This document shows, piece after piece, positions 1 through 8,808 of a stretch of 50,343 nt of DNA. This DNA comes from an uncultured Acidaminococcus sp. (GTDB lineage Bacteria; Bacillota; Negativicutes; Acidaminococcales; Acidaminococcaceae): contig CADBQR010000024.1 of the NCBI GenBank assembly GCA_902796945.1, forward strand, positions 1-50,343, read 5' to 3'. A program made the translations under genes and the position numbers. Within the stretch, counting starts at the first letter, position 1; each line of letters begins with the position of its first letter. Below the pieces are notes generated by a model. The model saw nothing but the letters and a program-made list of their open reading frames with translations, was not told the origin of the DNA and made no database searches.

Positions 1-40
1 ACCTTGGCAAGGTGATGCTCTACCACTGAGCTACTTCCGC
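1..40 (-). tRNA. tRNA-Gly (anticodon GCC), 3' part cut by window edge
   Basis: The reverse complement begins GCGGAAGTAGCTCAGTGG, a typical acceptor and D-arm, and continues to an anticodon loop CTTGCCAAG with anticodon GCC for glycine. The T-arm and 3' end lie outside the window. It is the last of three tRNAs read from one promoter. Confidence 0.93.
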
Positions 41-48
41 ATAAAAAG

Positions 49-124
49 TGGTGCCTCAGCGCAGAATCGAACTGCGGACACAGGGATTTTCAGTCCCTTG
101 CTCTACCAACTGAGCTACCGAGGC
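49..124 (-). tRNA. tRNA-Phe (anticodon GAA)
   Basis: A complete 76-nt cloverleaf. The acceptor strands GCCTCGG and CTGAGGC pair with one wobble, the D-arm is AGCTCAGTTGG, the anticodon loop is CTGAAAA with GAA, the T-arm holds GTTCGATTC, and the 3' CCA is encoded. It lies 2 nt after tRNA-Asp and 8 nt before tRNA-Gly. Confidence 0.97.
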
Positions 125-126
125 AT

Positions 127-204
127 TGGCGACCCAGGACGGACTTGAACCGACGATCTCCGCCGTGACAGGGCGGCATTCTAAACCAACTGAACTACTG
201 GGCC
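127..204 (-). tRNA. tRNA-Asp (anticodon GTC)
   Basis: A complete tRNA whose anticodon loop CTGTCAC carries GTC for aspartate. Acceptor strands are GGCCCAG and CTGGGTC, and CCA is encoded. The D-loop has one more T than usual, giving 78 nt. It is the first gene of the tRNA operon. Confidence 0.97.
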
Positions 205-234
205 ATTTCAGTTGCTTTCACAACCGACTTGTTT

Positions 235-263
235 ATTATACGGTAATTCATATATCCTGTCAA
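235..263 (-). promoter_or_regulatory. Consensus sigma-A promoter of the tRNA operon
   Basis: On the minus strand TTGACA (258-263) and TATAAT (235-240) are separated by exactly 17 bp, a perfect match to the housekeeping consensus. The predicted start lies about 25 nt before tRNA-Asp. Such a strong promoter fits stable RNA genes. Confidence 0.93.
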
Positions 264-329
264 CCGCTTTTTGAAAAAGATTTCACGGGATCCTGGCACG
301 AAACGCTTGGAAATGACCCGACGGAGCCA

Positions 330-1013
330 TCAGATGGTATGGTCCGCCTTGGTAATCTGGTCCAGGGTTGATTCCAGGTTGGCTTCCAGCTTTTCCTGAA
401 GTTGAGCCAGGTTCTTTCCGTCAAAGGCCGTGGTCGTCCTGAAAACGCTGTTGATCTTCAGTTCCCCGAAGAACTCGTCCCGCAGCCGGTTATACATGAT
501 GATCAGCTGGTCCTTATGGGCAAAATCGGTATAGTCGATGATGATGATGGAACCATTGATATGCTCGATGGCCCGCTCCGGCCAGATGTAGCGTTCAAAG
601 GGACCGATCTGACGGGGCAGCTGGTTGCCGTATTCCCACTGGTCGAGCTTTTTGGCTTCGACCATCTCCCCCAGGTTCTCCTGTTCCGGGTGTTCCATGC
701 TCCGGACAATTTCCGGCAGATAATGACCGGCCTTTTCCTCGAAAATATCCCGTTCCTTATAAATCAGGCGCACGTCCCGGTAGGTATTCATGCCCATGGT
801 CCGGACCAGGATATAATCGAAGGTTTCAGCGGTATACGTAAGATCGATGCTGGCCCTCAATTCCGGTGCCTCATAACGGCAGATAAAAAGGACCTGGCCT
901 TCGATATAGTCCGTGATTTTCTTATGGAAGCAGCCAATGGTGTCAGGCAGCTTCTGGATAAACGCCCAATCATGCGTTTGTTTCTGGATTTCCTCAATCG
1001 GATCATAACCCAT
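330..1013 (-). CDS. Protein of unknown function, 227 aa
   Basis: I do not recognise this protein. It is soluble-looking, with no signal peptide or membrane segment, rich in charged and aromatic residues, and alternates strand-like and helical stretches (for example RYIWPERAIEHINGSIIIID). An upstream ATG at 1022 is in frame, but the AAAGGAGT ribosome site lies only 1 nt from it and 9-10 nt from the ATG at 1013, so I chose 1013. It follows thyX after a terminator-like hairpin and is the last gene before the tRNAs. The long open frame and good ribosome site support a real gene; function is open. Confidence 0.8.
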   Translation of the reverse strand: MGYDPIEEIQKQTHDWAFIQKLPDTIGCFHKKITDYIEGQVLFICRYEAPELRASIDLTYTAETFDYILVRTMGMNTYRDVRLIYKERDIFEEKAGHYLPEIVRSMEHPEQENLGEMVEAKKLDQWEYGNQLPRQIGPFERYIWPERAIEHINGSIIIIDYTDFAHKDQLIIMYNRLRDEFFGELKINSVFRTTTAFDGKNLAQLQEKLEANLESTLDQITKADHTI

Positions 1014-1035
1014 GGCTGGCATACTCCTTTATCAA

Positions 1036-1066
1036 AGAAATCCCCCACAGGAAAGCTGCAGGGGGT
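1036..1066 (-). terminator. Terminator-like hairpin after thyX
   Basis: On the minus strand CCCCC (1061-1065) pairs with GGGGG (1042-1046), with an inner CAG/CTG pairing, followed by ATTTCTTTG. The U-tract is interrupted, so termination may be partial and the next gene may be read through. Confidence 0.5.
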
Positions 1067-1077
1067 CCTTGTTCCAC

Positions 1078-1776
1078 TTATTTTTCTTTGGCCCGGTCGG
1101 CTTCCAGCAATTTCTGGAGCCGTCCGCAGCTCATCTTACCTTCATGGCAGACGCGCTGGGTTACACAGGTCGGACCGGCATTCTCAAAGAGAATGGGAGC
1201 CACGGCCTTGACTTCTTCCAGCATTTTGTTGGCCAGCGTGCGGATTTCCCACTGGGCCCGGTTGCAGCAGCGCAGTTCGAAGAAATGAAGCAGGCTGCGG
1301 GCATTCATGGTCACGACAATTTTGGTTTCCGCCGCGTTGGGCAGGATGTAGCGGGCATCTTCTGCCGGAATCCCGCTTTCCGTCATCTCATTGTACAGGT
1401 CCTGGATTTCCCCGCAAAGCCGGTTGAATCGATCCCGGAATTCCGGTTTGGCCTCCACGCTGGGGGGCATGATGGTCTCAAAATCATGTTCCTTTACGTA
1501 GCGCTGGCTCTGTTGGGAATAGGACGCGATGCGGTGCCGTACAAGCTGATGGGTCAGGACGCGGGAAACGCCTTCGATGGCAAAGGTGAAGTCCACATGC
1601 TCAAAGGTGGATAAATGCCCCATGCGGGACAGCTGTTTCACCAGGCGGCGCACCTGCTCATCCGTCATGGTTTCCTCCAGCTGGGCAGCACCAATGGGAG
1701 AATAGCAAAGGCGGGCACTCATAGCAACGGTCCTGTCCGGTTCCGGCGTATAGCGAATCAATTTACAGCTGATCAT
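1078..1776 (-). CDS. thyX: Flavin-dependent thymidylate synthase ThyX
   Basis: ThyX methylates dUMP to dTMP using methylene-tetrahydrofolate, with FAD and NADPH, in the cytoplasm. The 232-aa length is normal for the family. The diagnostic ThyX motif is visible as [14 protein letters not shown] near residues 80-93, matching RHRx7S, and the conserved RYILP/N motif follows near residue 143. Its start overlaps the stop of mrnC by four bases (ATGA), which implies translational coupling. No thyA gene is in the window. Confidence 0.96.
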   Translation of the reverse strand: MISCKLIRYTPEPDRTVAMSARLCYSPIGAAQLEETMTDEQVRRLVKQLSRMGHLSTFEHVDFTFAIEGVSRVLTHQLVRHRIASYSQQSQRYVKEHDFETIMPPSVEAKPEFRDRFNRLCGEIQDLYNEMTESGIPAEDARYILPNAAETKIVVTMNARSLLHFFELRCCNRAQWEIRTLANKMLEEVKAVAPILFENAGPTCVTQRVCHEGKMSCGRLQKLLEADRAKEK

Positions 1777-2258
1777 GATTTCTTTAATCCCCTTTCTGCG
1801 GCCATGGCCTGCTGGATCAAGGTGAAGGACTGGGCCATCAGGGCATCGAGACGATCCGTTTCTCCCTTCAGGTACAGCCAGCCCATCAGGGCCTCGAAGG
1901 CAGTTCCCTGACGGTATTCCCGTACGCTGGCGCTTTTGGGCACCATGGATTTGGTATTCCGGCCGCGGCGCACAATCTGTGCTTCCTCTTCTGAAAGCCC
2001 TGCTTCCAGGGCATCCATGGCCTTCGCCTGCATCACGGCCGACACCATCCGGGCTGCCAGTTCATGGAGGATCTGGACATGGGAGGAAAACGGCAGGAGC
2101 CGTGTCCTCACATAAAGGGAAAAAACGGCATCCCCCACATAGGCAAGCTCAACGGGATTGAGCTGGGACGGGTCCCTCTTTTCAAAAGCCCCGTCACAGA
2201 CCAGCAGTACATGGTCCTTGATTTTCTGATATTGCTCAAATCTCACTTTCTTTTCCAC
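1773..2258 (-). CDS. mrnC: Mini-ribonuclease III (MrnC)
   Basis: Mini-RNase III is a dimeric RNase III catalytic domain without the double-stranded-RNA binding domain; in Bacillus it matures 23S rRNA ends. The 161-aa protein shows the signature [19 protein letters not shown] near residues 31-49, with the acidic residues of the active site, and a second acidic helix [13 protein letters not shown]. The start is GTG with AAGGGG 5 nt upstream. It overlaps cysS by 16 bp and thyX by 4 bp; the cysS-mrnC pairing is common in Firmicutes. Confidence 0.93.
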   Translation of the reverse strand: MEKKVRFEQYQKIKDHVLLVCDGAFEKRDPSQLNPVELAYVGDAVFSLYVRTRLLPFSSHVQILHELAARMVSAVMQAKAMDALEAGLSEEEAQIVRRGRNTKSMVPKSASVREYRQGTAFEALMGWLYLKGETDRLDALMAQSFTLIQQAMAAERGLKKS

Positions 2259-3691
2259 CGAACCCCTTGCGGCGTGTCTTCCAGGATAATGCCCTGGGCC
2301 GCCAGTTCATTGCGAATGGCGTCGGCTTTAGCGAAATCCCTGGCCTTGCGGGCCGCCTGCCGTTCCGCAATCTTTGCTTCGATGGCGGCGTCATCCGTAC
2401 CGGAAGGGGCCGCCTGCTTTTGGGCACCCGGTTCCTCCTCCAGGATACCAATGATACCGGTCATTTCCTTCCAGGCCTTGCGCATCTCATCGACCAGTTT
2501 ACCATCGGGCTTTTGGGCTCCGCTCATGACGGCCTGATGCAGGACGTTGATTTCCTTGGCCAGGGCGAAAATATAACTGATGGCAAGGGACGTATTGAAA
2601 TCATCCCGCATGGCTTCCATGAAGGCTTCCTTCATTTCTTCCACTTTCCTGCGCAGTGCCAGGCTTTCATCGTCCGGTCCGACACTGATGACATGGCCGA
2701 TTTCCTCAAGGTTCTGCCGGGCCGTACGCAGCCGTTCCAGACTTCTCTGGGCTTCCTTCAGGCGGGCGTCGCTGAAATCCAGCGGGCTCCGGTAATGGGT
2801 CTGCAGGATAAAGAAGCGGAGGACTTCCGGTTCGTATTCCTTCAGGATATCCAGGACCGTAAAGAAGTTGCCCAGCGATTTGGACATTTTCTCTTCATTA
2901 ATGGTAATGAAGCCGTTGTGGACCCAGTAGCGGACAAAAGGATGGACCCCCGTGGCCCCTTCGGACTGGGCGATTTCGTTTTCATGATGCGGGAAAATCA
3001 GGTCGGAACCGCCACCATGGAAATCAAAGGAATTGCCCAGGTATTTCGTGCTCATGGTCGAGCATTCGATATGCCAGCCCGGACGGCCTTTCCCCCAGGG
3101 ACTTTCCCAATAGGGCTCACCCGGCTTGGCGGATTTCCACAGGGCAAAATCCATGGGATTTTCCTTGCGTTCGTCCACGTCAACGCGGGCACCGGCCATC
3201 ATATCGTCCAGGCTGCGGCCGGAAAGTTCACCATAATGGGCAAATTTTTCAACCCGATAGTATACGTCGCCGTCGATTACATACCCATAGCCGTTGTCAA
3301 TCAGCTGCTGAATGGTGTGAATGATGTCCGGGATATGCTCGGAAACCCGGGGATAGACGTGGCAGCGGCGGACATGAAGCTTATCCATCACTTCAAAGTA
3401 CGCCTTGATATAGCGGTTGCAGATAACATCCCAGGTTACGCCTTCTTTATTGGCTTCACGAATGATCTTGTCGTCCACGTCGGTGAAGTTCTGCACATGG
3501 GTCACATCATACCCTTCATGTTCCAGGAAGCGATGAATGACATCCCACACGACAAAAGGACGGGCGTTACCAATATGGGGATGGTTGTATGGCGTCACGC
3601 CGCAGACATAGATGCCCACCTTTCCCGGATGCAGGGGAACGAATTCCTCTTTCCGGCGGGTCATCGTATTATAGACATGAATCGTACTCAT
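2243..3691 (-). CDS. cysS: Cysteinyl-tRNA synthetase
   Basis: A class I aminoacyl-tRNA synthetase that charges tRNA-Cys. The 482-aa protein has the HIGH motif as PHIGNARP (about residues 38-45), the KMSKS loop as [10 protein letters not shown] (about 268-277), and the zinc and cysteine-binding residues in [13 protein letters not shown] and the following HHENE. AAAGGAG lies 9 nt before the ATG. The order gltX, cysS, mrnC, thyX with small gaps or overlaps suggests one operon. Confidence 0.97.
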   Translation of the reverse strand: MSTIHVYNTMTRRKEEFVPLHPGKVGIYVCGVTPYNHPHIGNARPFVVWDVIHRFLEHEGYDVTHVQNFTDVDDKIIREANKEGVTWDVICNRYIKAYFEVMDKLHVRRCHVYPRVSEHIPDIIHTIQQLIDNGYGYVIDGDVYYRVEKFAHYGELSGRSLDDMMAGARVDVDERKENPMDFALWKSAKPGEPYWESPWGKGRPGWHIECSTMSTKYLGNSFDFHGGGSDLIFPHHENEIAQSEGATGVHPFVRYWVHNGFITINEEKMSKSLGNFFTVLDILKEYEPEVLRFFILQTHYRSPLDFSDARLKEAQRSLERLRTARQNLEEIGHVISVGPDDESLALRRKVEEMKEAFMEAMRDDFNTSLAISYIFALAKEINVLHQAVMSGAQKPDGKLVDEMRKAWKEMTGIIGILEEEPGAQKQAAPSGTDDAAIEAKIAERQAARKARDFAKADAIRNELAAQGIILEDTPQGVRWKRK

Positions 3692-3708
3692 CTTGCCAGT
3701 CTCCTTTC

Positions 3709-5181
3709 TCAGAGCGCAATGCCTGCTTTTTTCAGGCTTTTCATAATGCGTTTTTCAACCCGTTCCACGCCCATAAGAGGAATCATTTCGGCCAGTTCAG
3801 GACCATGCTGGTTCCCGGTCAGGGCCACACGGAACGGCATATAGACCTGCTGTCCCTTCAGCTTGTTTCCTTTCTGCACTTTCTTGAAACAGCCCTTGAC
3901 GCTGTCATGGTCAACGGTTTCCAGGGCATTGAATTCCGCAATCAGGGATTTCATGACCAGGGGCACCGTTTCTTCCTTCAGGACGGCCTCGGCTTCCTCA
4001 TTTTCAAAGTCAAAATCATCCGTGAAGTAAAGGGCTACTTTTTCGGGTACCTGGGCGCCGTAATCGACCTGGGTCTGGGCCGTGGCAACAACGCGCTTCA
4101 ACCATTCAAGCTTTTCGCCGGTTTCCTCGCCGGTCATGTAGCCTGCTTCCACCATGAACGGCTTCGCCAGTTCAAAGAAGGCATCCGGCGTCAGCTTGCG
4201 GATATGCTGTCCATTGATCCAGTTCAGTTTCTTGATATCAAAAACAGCGGGGTTCTTGGCAACGTGTTCCATGGAAAACTCACGACAGGCCTCTTCCATG
4301 GTAAAGATTTCCTTTTCCCCGGACGGTGCCCAGCCCAGCAGGGCCAGGAAGTTATCAATGCCCTCCGGCAGGTAGCCCTGTTTGCGATAGGCATCGACAC
4401 TGGTAGCCCCGTGGCGCTTGCTCATCTTCGTGTGATCCGTGCCAAGGATCAGGGAAATATGGCCGAAAACAGGCTTTTCAAACCCCAGCGCCTCATAGAC
4501 AACGAGCTGGCGCGGTGTATTGGACAGATGTTCTTCCGCGCGGATCACGTGGGTAATGTGCATCAGGTAATCATCGATGACAACGGCGTAGTTATAGGTC
4601 GGGATTCCATCGCTCTTGACGATGACGAAGTCGCCGATGCCATTGGAATCAAATTCCACGTCGCCCCGGACCATATCATGGACCACGATGGTTTCATTTT
4701 CCGGTACTTTCAGGCGAATGGAAGGTTTCCGTCCTTCCGCTTCATACTGTGCCTTCTGTTCCGGCGTCAGATGGCGGCACTTGCCCATGTAACGGGGCAT
4801 CTTGCCTTCCTTCAGCAGGGCCTGCCGTTCTGCTTCCAGTTCTTCCGGCGTACAGTAGCAGTAATAAGCCTTGCCCTCCGCCAGGAGCTTGTCCGTATAT
4901 TTCTTGTAGATATCGAGCCGTTCCATCTGGTGGTAAGGACCATAAGGGCCGCCGACGTCTACGCCTTCATCCCAGTTGATTCCCAGCCATTTCAGGGCTG
5001 CCTTGATGTTTTCCTCCGATTCAGGCGTGGAACGCTTCCGGTCCGTATCTTCAATACGCAGCACGAACTTCCCGCCCATTTTTTTGGCCAGCAGCCAGTT
5101 GAACAGGGCGGAACGGGCGCCTCCGATGTGGAACGGGCCCGTCGGGCTCGGTGCAAAACGTACTCTCATTTCTTTCTCCAT
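3709..5181 (-). CDS. gltX: Glutamyl-tRNA synthetase
   Basis: A class I synthetase that charges tRNA-Glu. The protein of 490 aa has the HIGH-type motif FAPSPTGPFHIGG close to the N-terminus and the KMSKR loop HTKMSKRHGATS near the middle, followed by a helical anticodon-binding half. The frame is open further upstream, but GGGAGG lies 8 nt before the ATG at 5181 and family alignments start here. It lies 25 bp after ispDF and 17 bp before cysS. Whether it also charges tRNA-Gln cannot be judged from this window. Confidence 0.96.
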   Translation of the reverse strand: MEKEMRVRFAPSPTGPFHIGGARSALFNWLLAKKMGGKFVLRIEDTDRKRSTPESEENIKAALKWLGINWDEGVDVGGPYGPYHQMERLDIYKKYTDKLLAEGKAYYCYCTPEELEAERQALLKEGKMPRYMGKCRHLTPEQKAQYEAEGRKPSIRLKVPENETIVVHDMVRGDVEFDSNGIGDFVIVKSDGIPTYNYAVVIDDYLMHITHVIRAEEHLSNTPRQLVVYEALGFEKPVFGHISLILGTDHTKMSKRHGATSVDAYRKQGYLPEGIDNFLALLGWAPSGEKEIFTMEEACREFSMEHVAKNPAVFDIKKLNWINGQHIRKLTPDAFFELAKPFMVEAGYMTGEETGEKLEWLKRVVATAQTQVDYGAQVPEKVALYFTDDFDFENEEAEAVLKEETVPLVMKSLIAEFNALETVDHDSVKGCFKKVQKGNKLKGQQVYMPFRVALTGNQHGPELAEMIPLMGVERVEKRIMKSLKKAGIAL

Positions 5182-5206
5182 TTCATATGCCTCCCATAGG
5201 TCGTTA

Positions 5207-6397
5207 TTATTTTTGCAAAAGTACCACGGCTTCTGCCGCAATTCCTTCCCCACGGCCCGTAAAACCAAGTTTTTCCGTCGTCGTGGCCTTGATATTGACA
5301 GCATCACCGGATAATCCCAGGTCTTCCCGGAGATTTTCCAGCATCTGCGGTTCGTACGGTAAGAGTTTCGGGCGCTGGGCAATGATGGTCACATCTGCGT
5401 TATGGACATGCCAGCCCTTCCGGGCAATGCGTGACAGCACTTCCCGAAGAAGCTTACGGCTGTCCGCGCCCAGGTAGGCAGCGTCCGTATCCGGAAAGAG
5501 TCGTCCAATGTCCCCCATGCCGGCCGCTCCTAAAATAGCGTCCATGAGGGCATGGAGCGCCACATCGGCATCGGAATGCCCGTCCAGTCCCTTCTCATAG
5601 GGAATGGTCACGCCGCAAAGGATCAGCGGCCTGTTTTCCACCAGGCGGTGTACATCATAACCGCTGCCAACATGAAATTCCATCTTTCCGCATCCCTTCT
5701 CGCTCGTAAGAAGCGCTTCGGCCCGGACAAAGTCGTCCGGTGTCGTGATCTTGAAGTTCCGGTAGGAACCTTCCACAAGAGTAACCGGATGGCCCATCGC
5801 TTCAACCATGCTGGCGTCATCCGTCACGGACAGGTGACAGGAAGCGGCCTGCGAAAAGGCCTTTTCCAATACGTCACGGGCAAAGACCTGGGGCGTCTGG
5901 ACAGCCCAGAGCCGGCTCCGTTCCAGGGTCTTTTCGACATCATGTCCGTTATCGGAGCTTTTGATCGTGTCCTTGCAGGGAACGGCGGCGATGGCGGCGC
6001 CAGACTTTCTGGCGGCCTTCAGGACCCGTTCAAACAATTCTGGTCCGGCAAAGGGACGCGCCCCGTCGTGAACCGCAACCCAATGGGCGTTTGGCGGCAA
6101 GGCAGCAAGGGCACTGGCTACGGAATCCTGCCGTTCCCTGCCCCCGGCGACGACCTGCCAGTCAAGGCCCGGAAAGGCGCTTTCCTGCCACTTCCGCAAA
6201 AGCTCCCGGGCCGCTTCCAGTTCCTGCGGGGCAACGGCGACCACCACCGTGCCCAGCCCCGGGACGCGGGAAAGCTGGCTCAGGTTCCGGATCAGGACGG
6301 GAATGCCGCAAAGGGAAGCATAATTTTTATTGTATCCCAGCTGTGCCCGTTTCCCCATTCCGGCTGCTGCAACGATACAATACAATCGGTCATCCAT
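5207..6397 (-). CDS. ispDF: Bifunctional IspD/IspF of isoprenoid synthesis
   Basis: One protein of 396 aa carries two MEP-pathway enzymes. The N-terminal half is IspD (MEP cytidylyltransferase), with [23 protein letters not shown] and HDGARPF. The C-terminal half, from about residue 239, is IspF (MECDP synthase), with [20 protein letters not shown] and the metal-binding region. IspE, which acts between them, is absent here. An in-frame ATG at 6424 overlaps the upstream stop as ATGA but has no ribosome site; the ATG at 6397 has AAGGAG 12 nt upstream and fits IspD N-termini better. The choice of start is uncertain. Confidence 0.93.
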   Translation of the reverse strand: MDDRLYCIVAAAGMGKRAQLGYNKNYASLCGIPVLIRNLSQLSRVPGLGTVVVAVAPQELEAARELLRKWQESAFPGLDWQVVAGGRERQDSVASALAALPPNAHWVAVHDGARPFAGPELFERVLKAARKSGAAIAAVPCKDTIKSSDNGHDVEKTLERSRLWAVQTPQVFARDVLEKAFSQAASCHLSVTDDASMVEAMGHPVTLVEGSYRNFKITTPDDFVRAEALLTSEKGCGKMEFHVGSGYDVHRLVENRPLILCGVTIPYEKGLDGHSDADVALHALMDAILGAAGMGDIGRLFPDTDAAYLGADSRKLLREVLSRIARKGWHVHNADVTIIAQRPKLLPYEPQMLENLREDLGLSGDAVNIKATTTEKLGFTGRGEGIAAEAVVLLQK

Positions 6398-6420
6398 CGA
6401 TCTGGTACGCTCCTTAGCAA

Positions 6421-7530
6421 TCATTTCATTTTCGCAAAAATCATTCTGCCTGCTGACGTTTGGAGAACAGAAGTCACCATGACAGGCATCGTAAAGTTAA
6501 CCGCTTTCTTGCCGTTTTCCACGACCACCATCGTCCCATCATCCAGGTATCCGATGGCCTGGCCCGGTTCCTTGCCTTCCTTGGCCAGGTAAATGCGCAG
6601 TTCCTCACCCGGCAGGACACTCTGCTTCAGGGCGTTGGCCAGGTCATTGATATTCAGGACCTGGATTCCCTGGATTTCCGCAACCTTGCTCAGGTTGAAA
6701 TCGTTGGTTGCCAGGATGCCCTTCATGGCGCCTGCCAGACGGACCAGTTTGGCATCCACTTCCGTGATGTCATCGTAATCCGTGCTGCTGATGTCAATAT
6801 TCACACCCTTCAGGGCCTTGATTTCCTTGACAATATCGAGTCCCCGACGACCGCGGTTGCGCTTGAGCGTATCGGCGGAATCTGCAATCTTCTGCAATTC
6901 CTCCAGCACAAATTTGGGAATGACAATGGTTCCTTCCAGGAAGCCCAGACGAATCACTTCAAGGATCCTGCCATCAATCAGGACGCTGGTATCGAGGATT
7001 TTATTAGTGCGGGAAACATGATGGACCGATTTTTTCGCGTTATCCTTATTCCGCGAGGTAAACCAGATCCGGTTAAAGAAAGTCACGATATCAGCGCGTT
7101 TGTTCAAGGCAACCTTGGCTCCGACAATGGCTCCAATGACACTCAGGATCAGGGAGATATAGGGCCCGATGATTGGCAGACGGGAGAAGGACGTCCCCAG
7201 CAGGGCAGCCACTACAAGTCCCAGAATGACGCCGATGGCCAGTACAAAGATATCCCCTGTAGGCAGATTCGCCAGATAAGCAGCCACGCGTTCCGAGAAT
7301 TTCAGCGTCATGCCCATGATAAAGGGAGCCAGCCCTTTGCCGATGGCGCCGAAAAGCAGGATGCCCACAAGTCCCAGGACCAGACGCAGCGGCGTTACAC
7401 CGAGGAACCCCACATTCAGGTATTCATTGCTGACGAACTGGGAAAGAAAAGGAGCGGCTACTTCCATGATCAGAAGACCGGAGATTGCAAAAACAACAAC
7501 AATGATGTACTTTGAAACCTTTTCGAACAT
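6421..7530 (-). CDS. YacL-like membrane PIN/TRAM-domain protein
   Basis: The 369-aa protein has an N-terminal membrane part (about four hydrophobic segments up to residue 145), then a PIN nuclease-like domain ([13 protein letters not shown], later ATNDFNLSK with conserved aspartates), and a C-terminal TRAM-like beta domain (about residues 300-360). This is the YacL arrangement of Firmicutes, often found beside ispD, ispF and gltX as here. A proposed RNA-binding or RNA-cleaving role at the membrane is inference. AAAGGAGGTGA lies before the ATG at 7530; an ATG at 7548 would contain the ribosome site itself and is rejected. Confidence 0.93.
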   Translation of the reverse strand: MFEKVSKYIIVVVFAISGLLIMEVAAPFLSQFVSNEYLNVGFLGVTPLRLVLGLVGILLFGAIGKGLAPFIMGMTLKFSERVAAYLANLPTGDIFVLAIGVILGLVVAALLGTSFSRLPIIGPYISLILSVIGAIVGAKVALNKRADIVTFFNRIWFTSRNKDNAKKSVHHVSRTNKILDTSVLIDGRILEVIRLGFLEGTIVIPKFVLEELQKIADSADTLKRNRGRRGLDIVKEIKALKGVNIDISSTDYDDITEVDAKLVRLAGAMKGILATNDFNLSKVAEIQGIQVLNINDLANALKQSVLPGEELRIYLAKEGKEPGQAIGYLDDGTMVVVENGKKAVNFTMPVMVTSVLQTSAGRMIFAKMK

Positions 7531-7744
7531 AAACTCACCTCCTTTCAAAATTTCATCTTTTTATTGTACTATAACTGCACCATAAATAAAAGGGATTCAT
7601 CAGGCAAAATGCGGCCGGAACCGAAGGATTGGGTAAATTTTGTACTATTTGAACAAAATCCCGACAAAATGGGTATTCCTGCGAAGCCAGGAACAGGACC
7701 GCACGGGCAGGAAAACCTGCCCTGCCTGCTTCAGGAGGCAAAGA

Positions 7745-7784
7745 AAGAAGAAGGACCCAAGGCAAACTGAACTGCCTTGGATCC
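7745..7784 (-). terminator. Terminator after carD
   Basis: On the minus strand the stem CCAAGGCA/TGCCTTGG with outer GGA/TCC pairs (7753-7784) is followed by TCCTTCTTCTTTCTTTG. It lies 39 bp after the carD stop and separates carD from the yacL-like gene. The rest of 7531-7823 holds no credible gene. Confidence 0.75.
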
Positions 7785-7823
7785 CTCTTCTCATACATCA
7801 CACGCTTTCAACATGGAGGAGAA

Positions 7824-8303
7824 TCAGATAAATTTATCAAGCCATTCTTCACTTTTTTCCTCATCAACCGATTCCACCAGCATCACTTCGCTGAGCAGGA
7901 TCTGCTTTGCCGTTGTCAGAAGGCGGCGTTCCCCGGTGGAAAGCTTTTTATCCTCTTCCTGGACGGCCAGGGTACGGACTACATCCGCAACTTCAAAGAT
8001 ACTGCCCGTCTTCATCTTGTCAATATAAAGATTGTAACGCCGGTTCCAGGTGATGCGCTTCATCTTGTTCTCCGGTCTTGCCTTCAGCACTTCTTCCACC
8101 TTGGGCATGACCGATTTATCCACAATAGGACGGATTCCCACTTTTTCGACATTATTGGCCGGAACCATGACCTTCATTTTGCTGAGAAGCATATCGAAAA
8201 CGAAATAGTTGATCTGGCGCCCGTTGATCTCCCGTTTCTGAACATCTTTGATAACCGCCGCGCCGTGCATCGGGTATAACACCTTATCCCCTACAGCAAA
8301 CAT
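7824..8303 (-). CDS. CarD/CdnL family transcription regulator
   Basis: CarD/CdnL proteins bind the RNA polymerase beta subunit and steady the open promoter complex. The 159-aa protein starts with the Tudor-like RNA polymerase interaction domain (FAVGDKVLYPMHGAAVI) and continues into a helical DNA-binding domain with the basic stretch KMKRITWNRRYN near residue 80. The length fits the family. GGAGG lies 9 nt before the ATG. It is a single-gene unit with two promoters upstream and its own terminator. Confidence 0.93.
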   Translation of the reverse strand: MFAVGDKVLYPMHGAAVIKDVQKREINGRQINYFVFDMLLSKMKVMVPANNVEKVGIRPIVDKSVMPKVEEVLKARPENKMKRITWNRRYNLYIDKMKTGSIFEVADVVRTLAVQEEDKKLSTGERRLLTTAKQILLSEVMLVESVDEEKSEEWLDKFI

Positions 8304-8352
8304 GAAAGCCCACCTCCTTCGCCAATAAGGCCCTTCTAAATTTCATAAGGTT

Positions 8353-8381
8353 AGTTTAACATAATATCGATTTAAAGTCAA
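8353..8381 (-). promoter_or_regulatory. Second promoter upstream of carD
   Basis: TTGACT (8376-8381) and TAAACT (8353-8358) are spaced by 17 bp on the minus strand. It lies between a stronger promoter and carD, giving a tandem arrangement. Confidence 0.55.
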
Positions 8382-8389
8382 ATTTTTGT

Positions 8390-8419
8390 ATTATATCACT
8401 ATAATAGGAGTGGTGTCAA
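8390..8419 (-). promoter_or_regulatory. Strong promoter upstream of carD
   Basis: TTGACA (8414-8419) and TATAAT (8390-8395) are both perfect, separated by 18 bp on the minus strand. It should drive high expression of carD. The stretch 8420-8580 upstream shows no gene. Confidence 0.88.
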
Positions 8420-8581
8420 TAACAAAATCAGGAGAATTGAAAGAAAGCGGTCAGGATGGCCGGAAAACAAGCTTCCAGCGTTACGGGCCCTGTCTTTCCA
8501 GCCACCGCCCAGAGTGAAACCTACCCGGCCATTCCTTTTTCCCGCGGCTGACCGATTCCCACGGTGCTTGCGCAAAAAGGT

Positions 8582-8611
8582 AAAAAAAGGGCTGCCGCAT
8601 CAGCGACAGCC
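8582..8611 (-). terminator. Strong terminator after the candidate RNA and radA
   Basis: On the minus strand GGCTGTCGC and GCGGCAGCC (8603-8611 and 8590-8598) form nine pairs around TGAT, followed by CTTTTTTTA. One pair is a G-U wobble only in the minus-strand RNA, which fixes the direction. Confidence 0.9.
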
Positions 8612-8743
8612 TGAATCGGAGAGAGATTTTATAGACCCCGCGGTTCCTGCAAGAGGAACCGAAGGAACGGGAAAGCTGCTCTTACAGAACGAGAAGAAAA
8701 TACGGGTGCCGCGAGTCTTTCAGCGCCTCTCCCTCATTCCTGT
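8582..8743 (-). ncRNA. Candidate structured small RNA (6S-like) between radA and carD
   Basis: The minus strand here folds into nested helices. A closing helix pairs 8726-8739 with 8613-8626. After a small bubble (8719-8725 opposite 8627-8632) a second helix pairs 8709-8718 with 8633-8643. A local hairpin at 8642-8660 competes with the second helix by 2 nt. A perfect terminator follows. A possible -10 (TATACT, 8750-8755) lies just before the predicted 5' end; its -35 is weak. Length near 160 nt and the helix-bubble-helix plan resemble 6S RNA, but I cannot identify it as such. It could also be a folded 3' untranslated region of radA. Confidence 0.45.
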
Positions 8744-8808
8744 ACTGTAAGTATAGGCTTTCCATATTTAGGTTCCATATGGAATTGGTAAGATTTCTGT
8801 AAAATTTA

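Noticed and set aside
2267-5199. Two open frames of more than 500 codons on the plus strand
   Set aside because: Both are antisense to cysS and gltX and have no ribosome site or family motif.
8514-8750. Plus-strand frame of 78 codons
   Set aside because: No ribosome site; the region folds and terminates as a minus-strand RNA.
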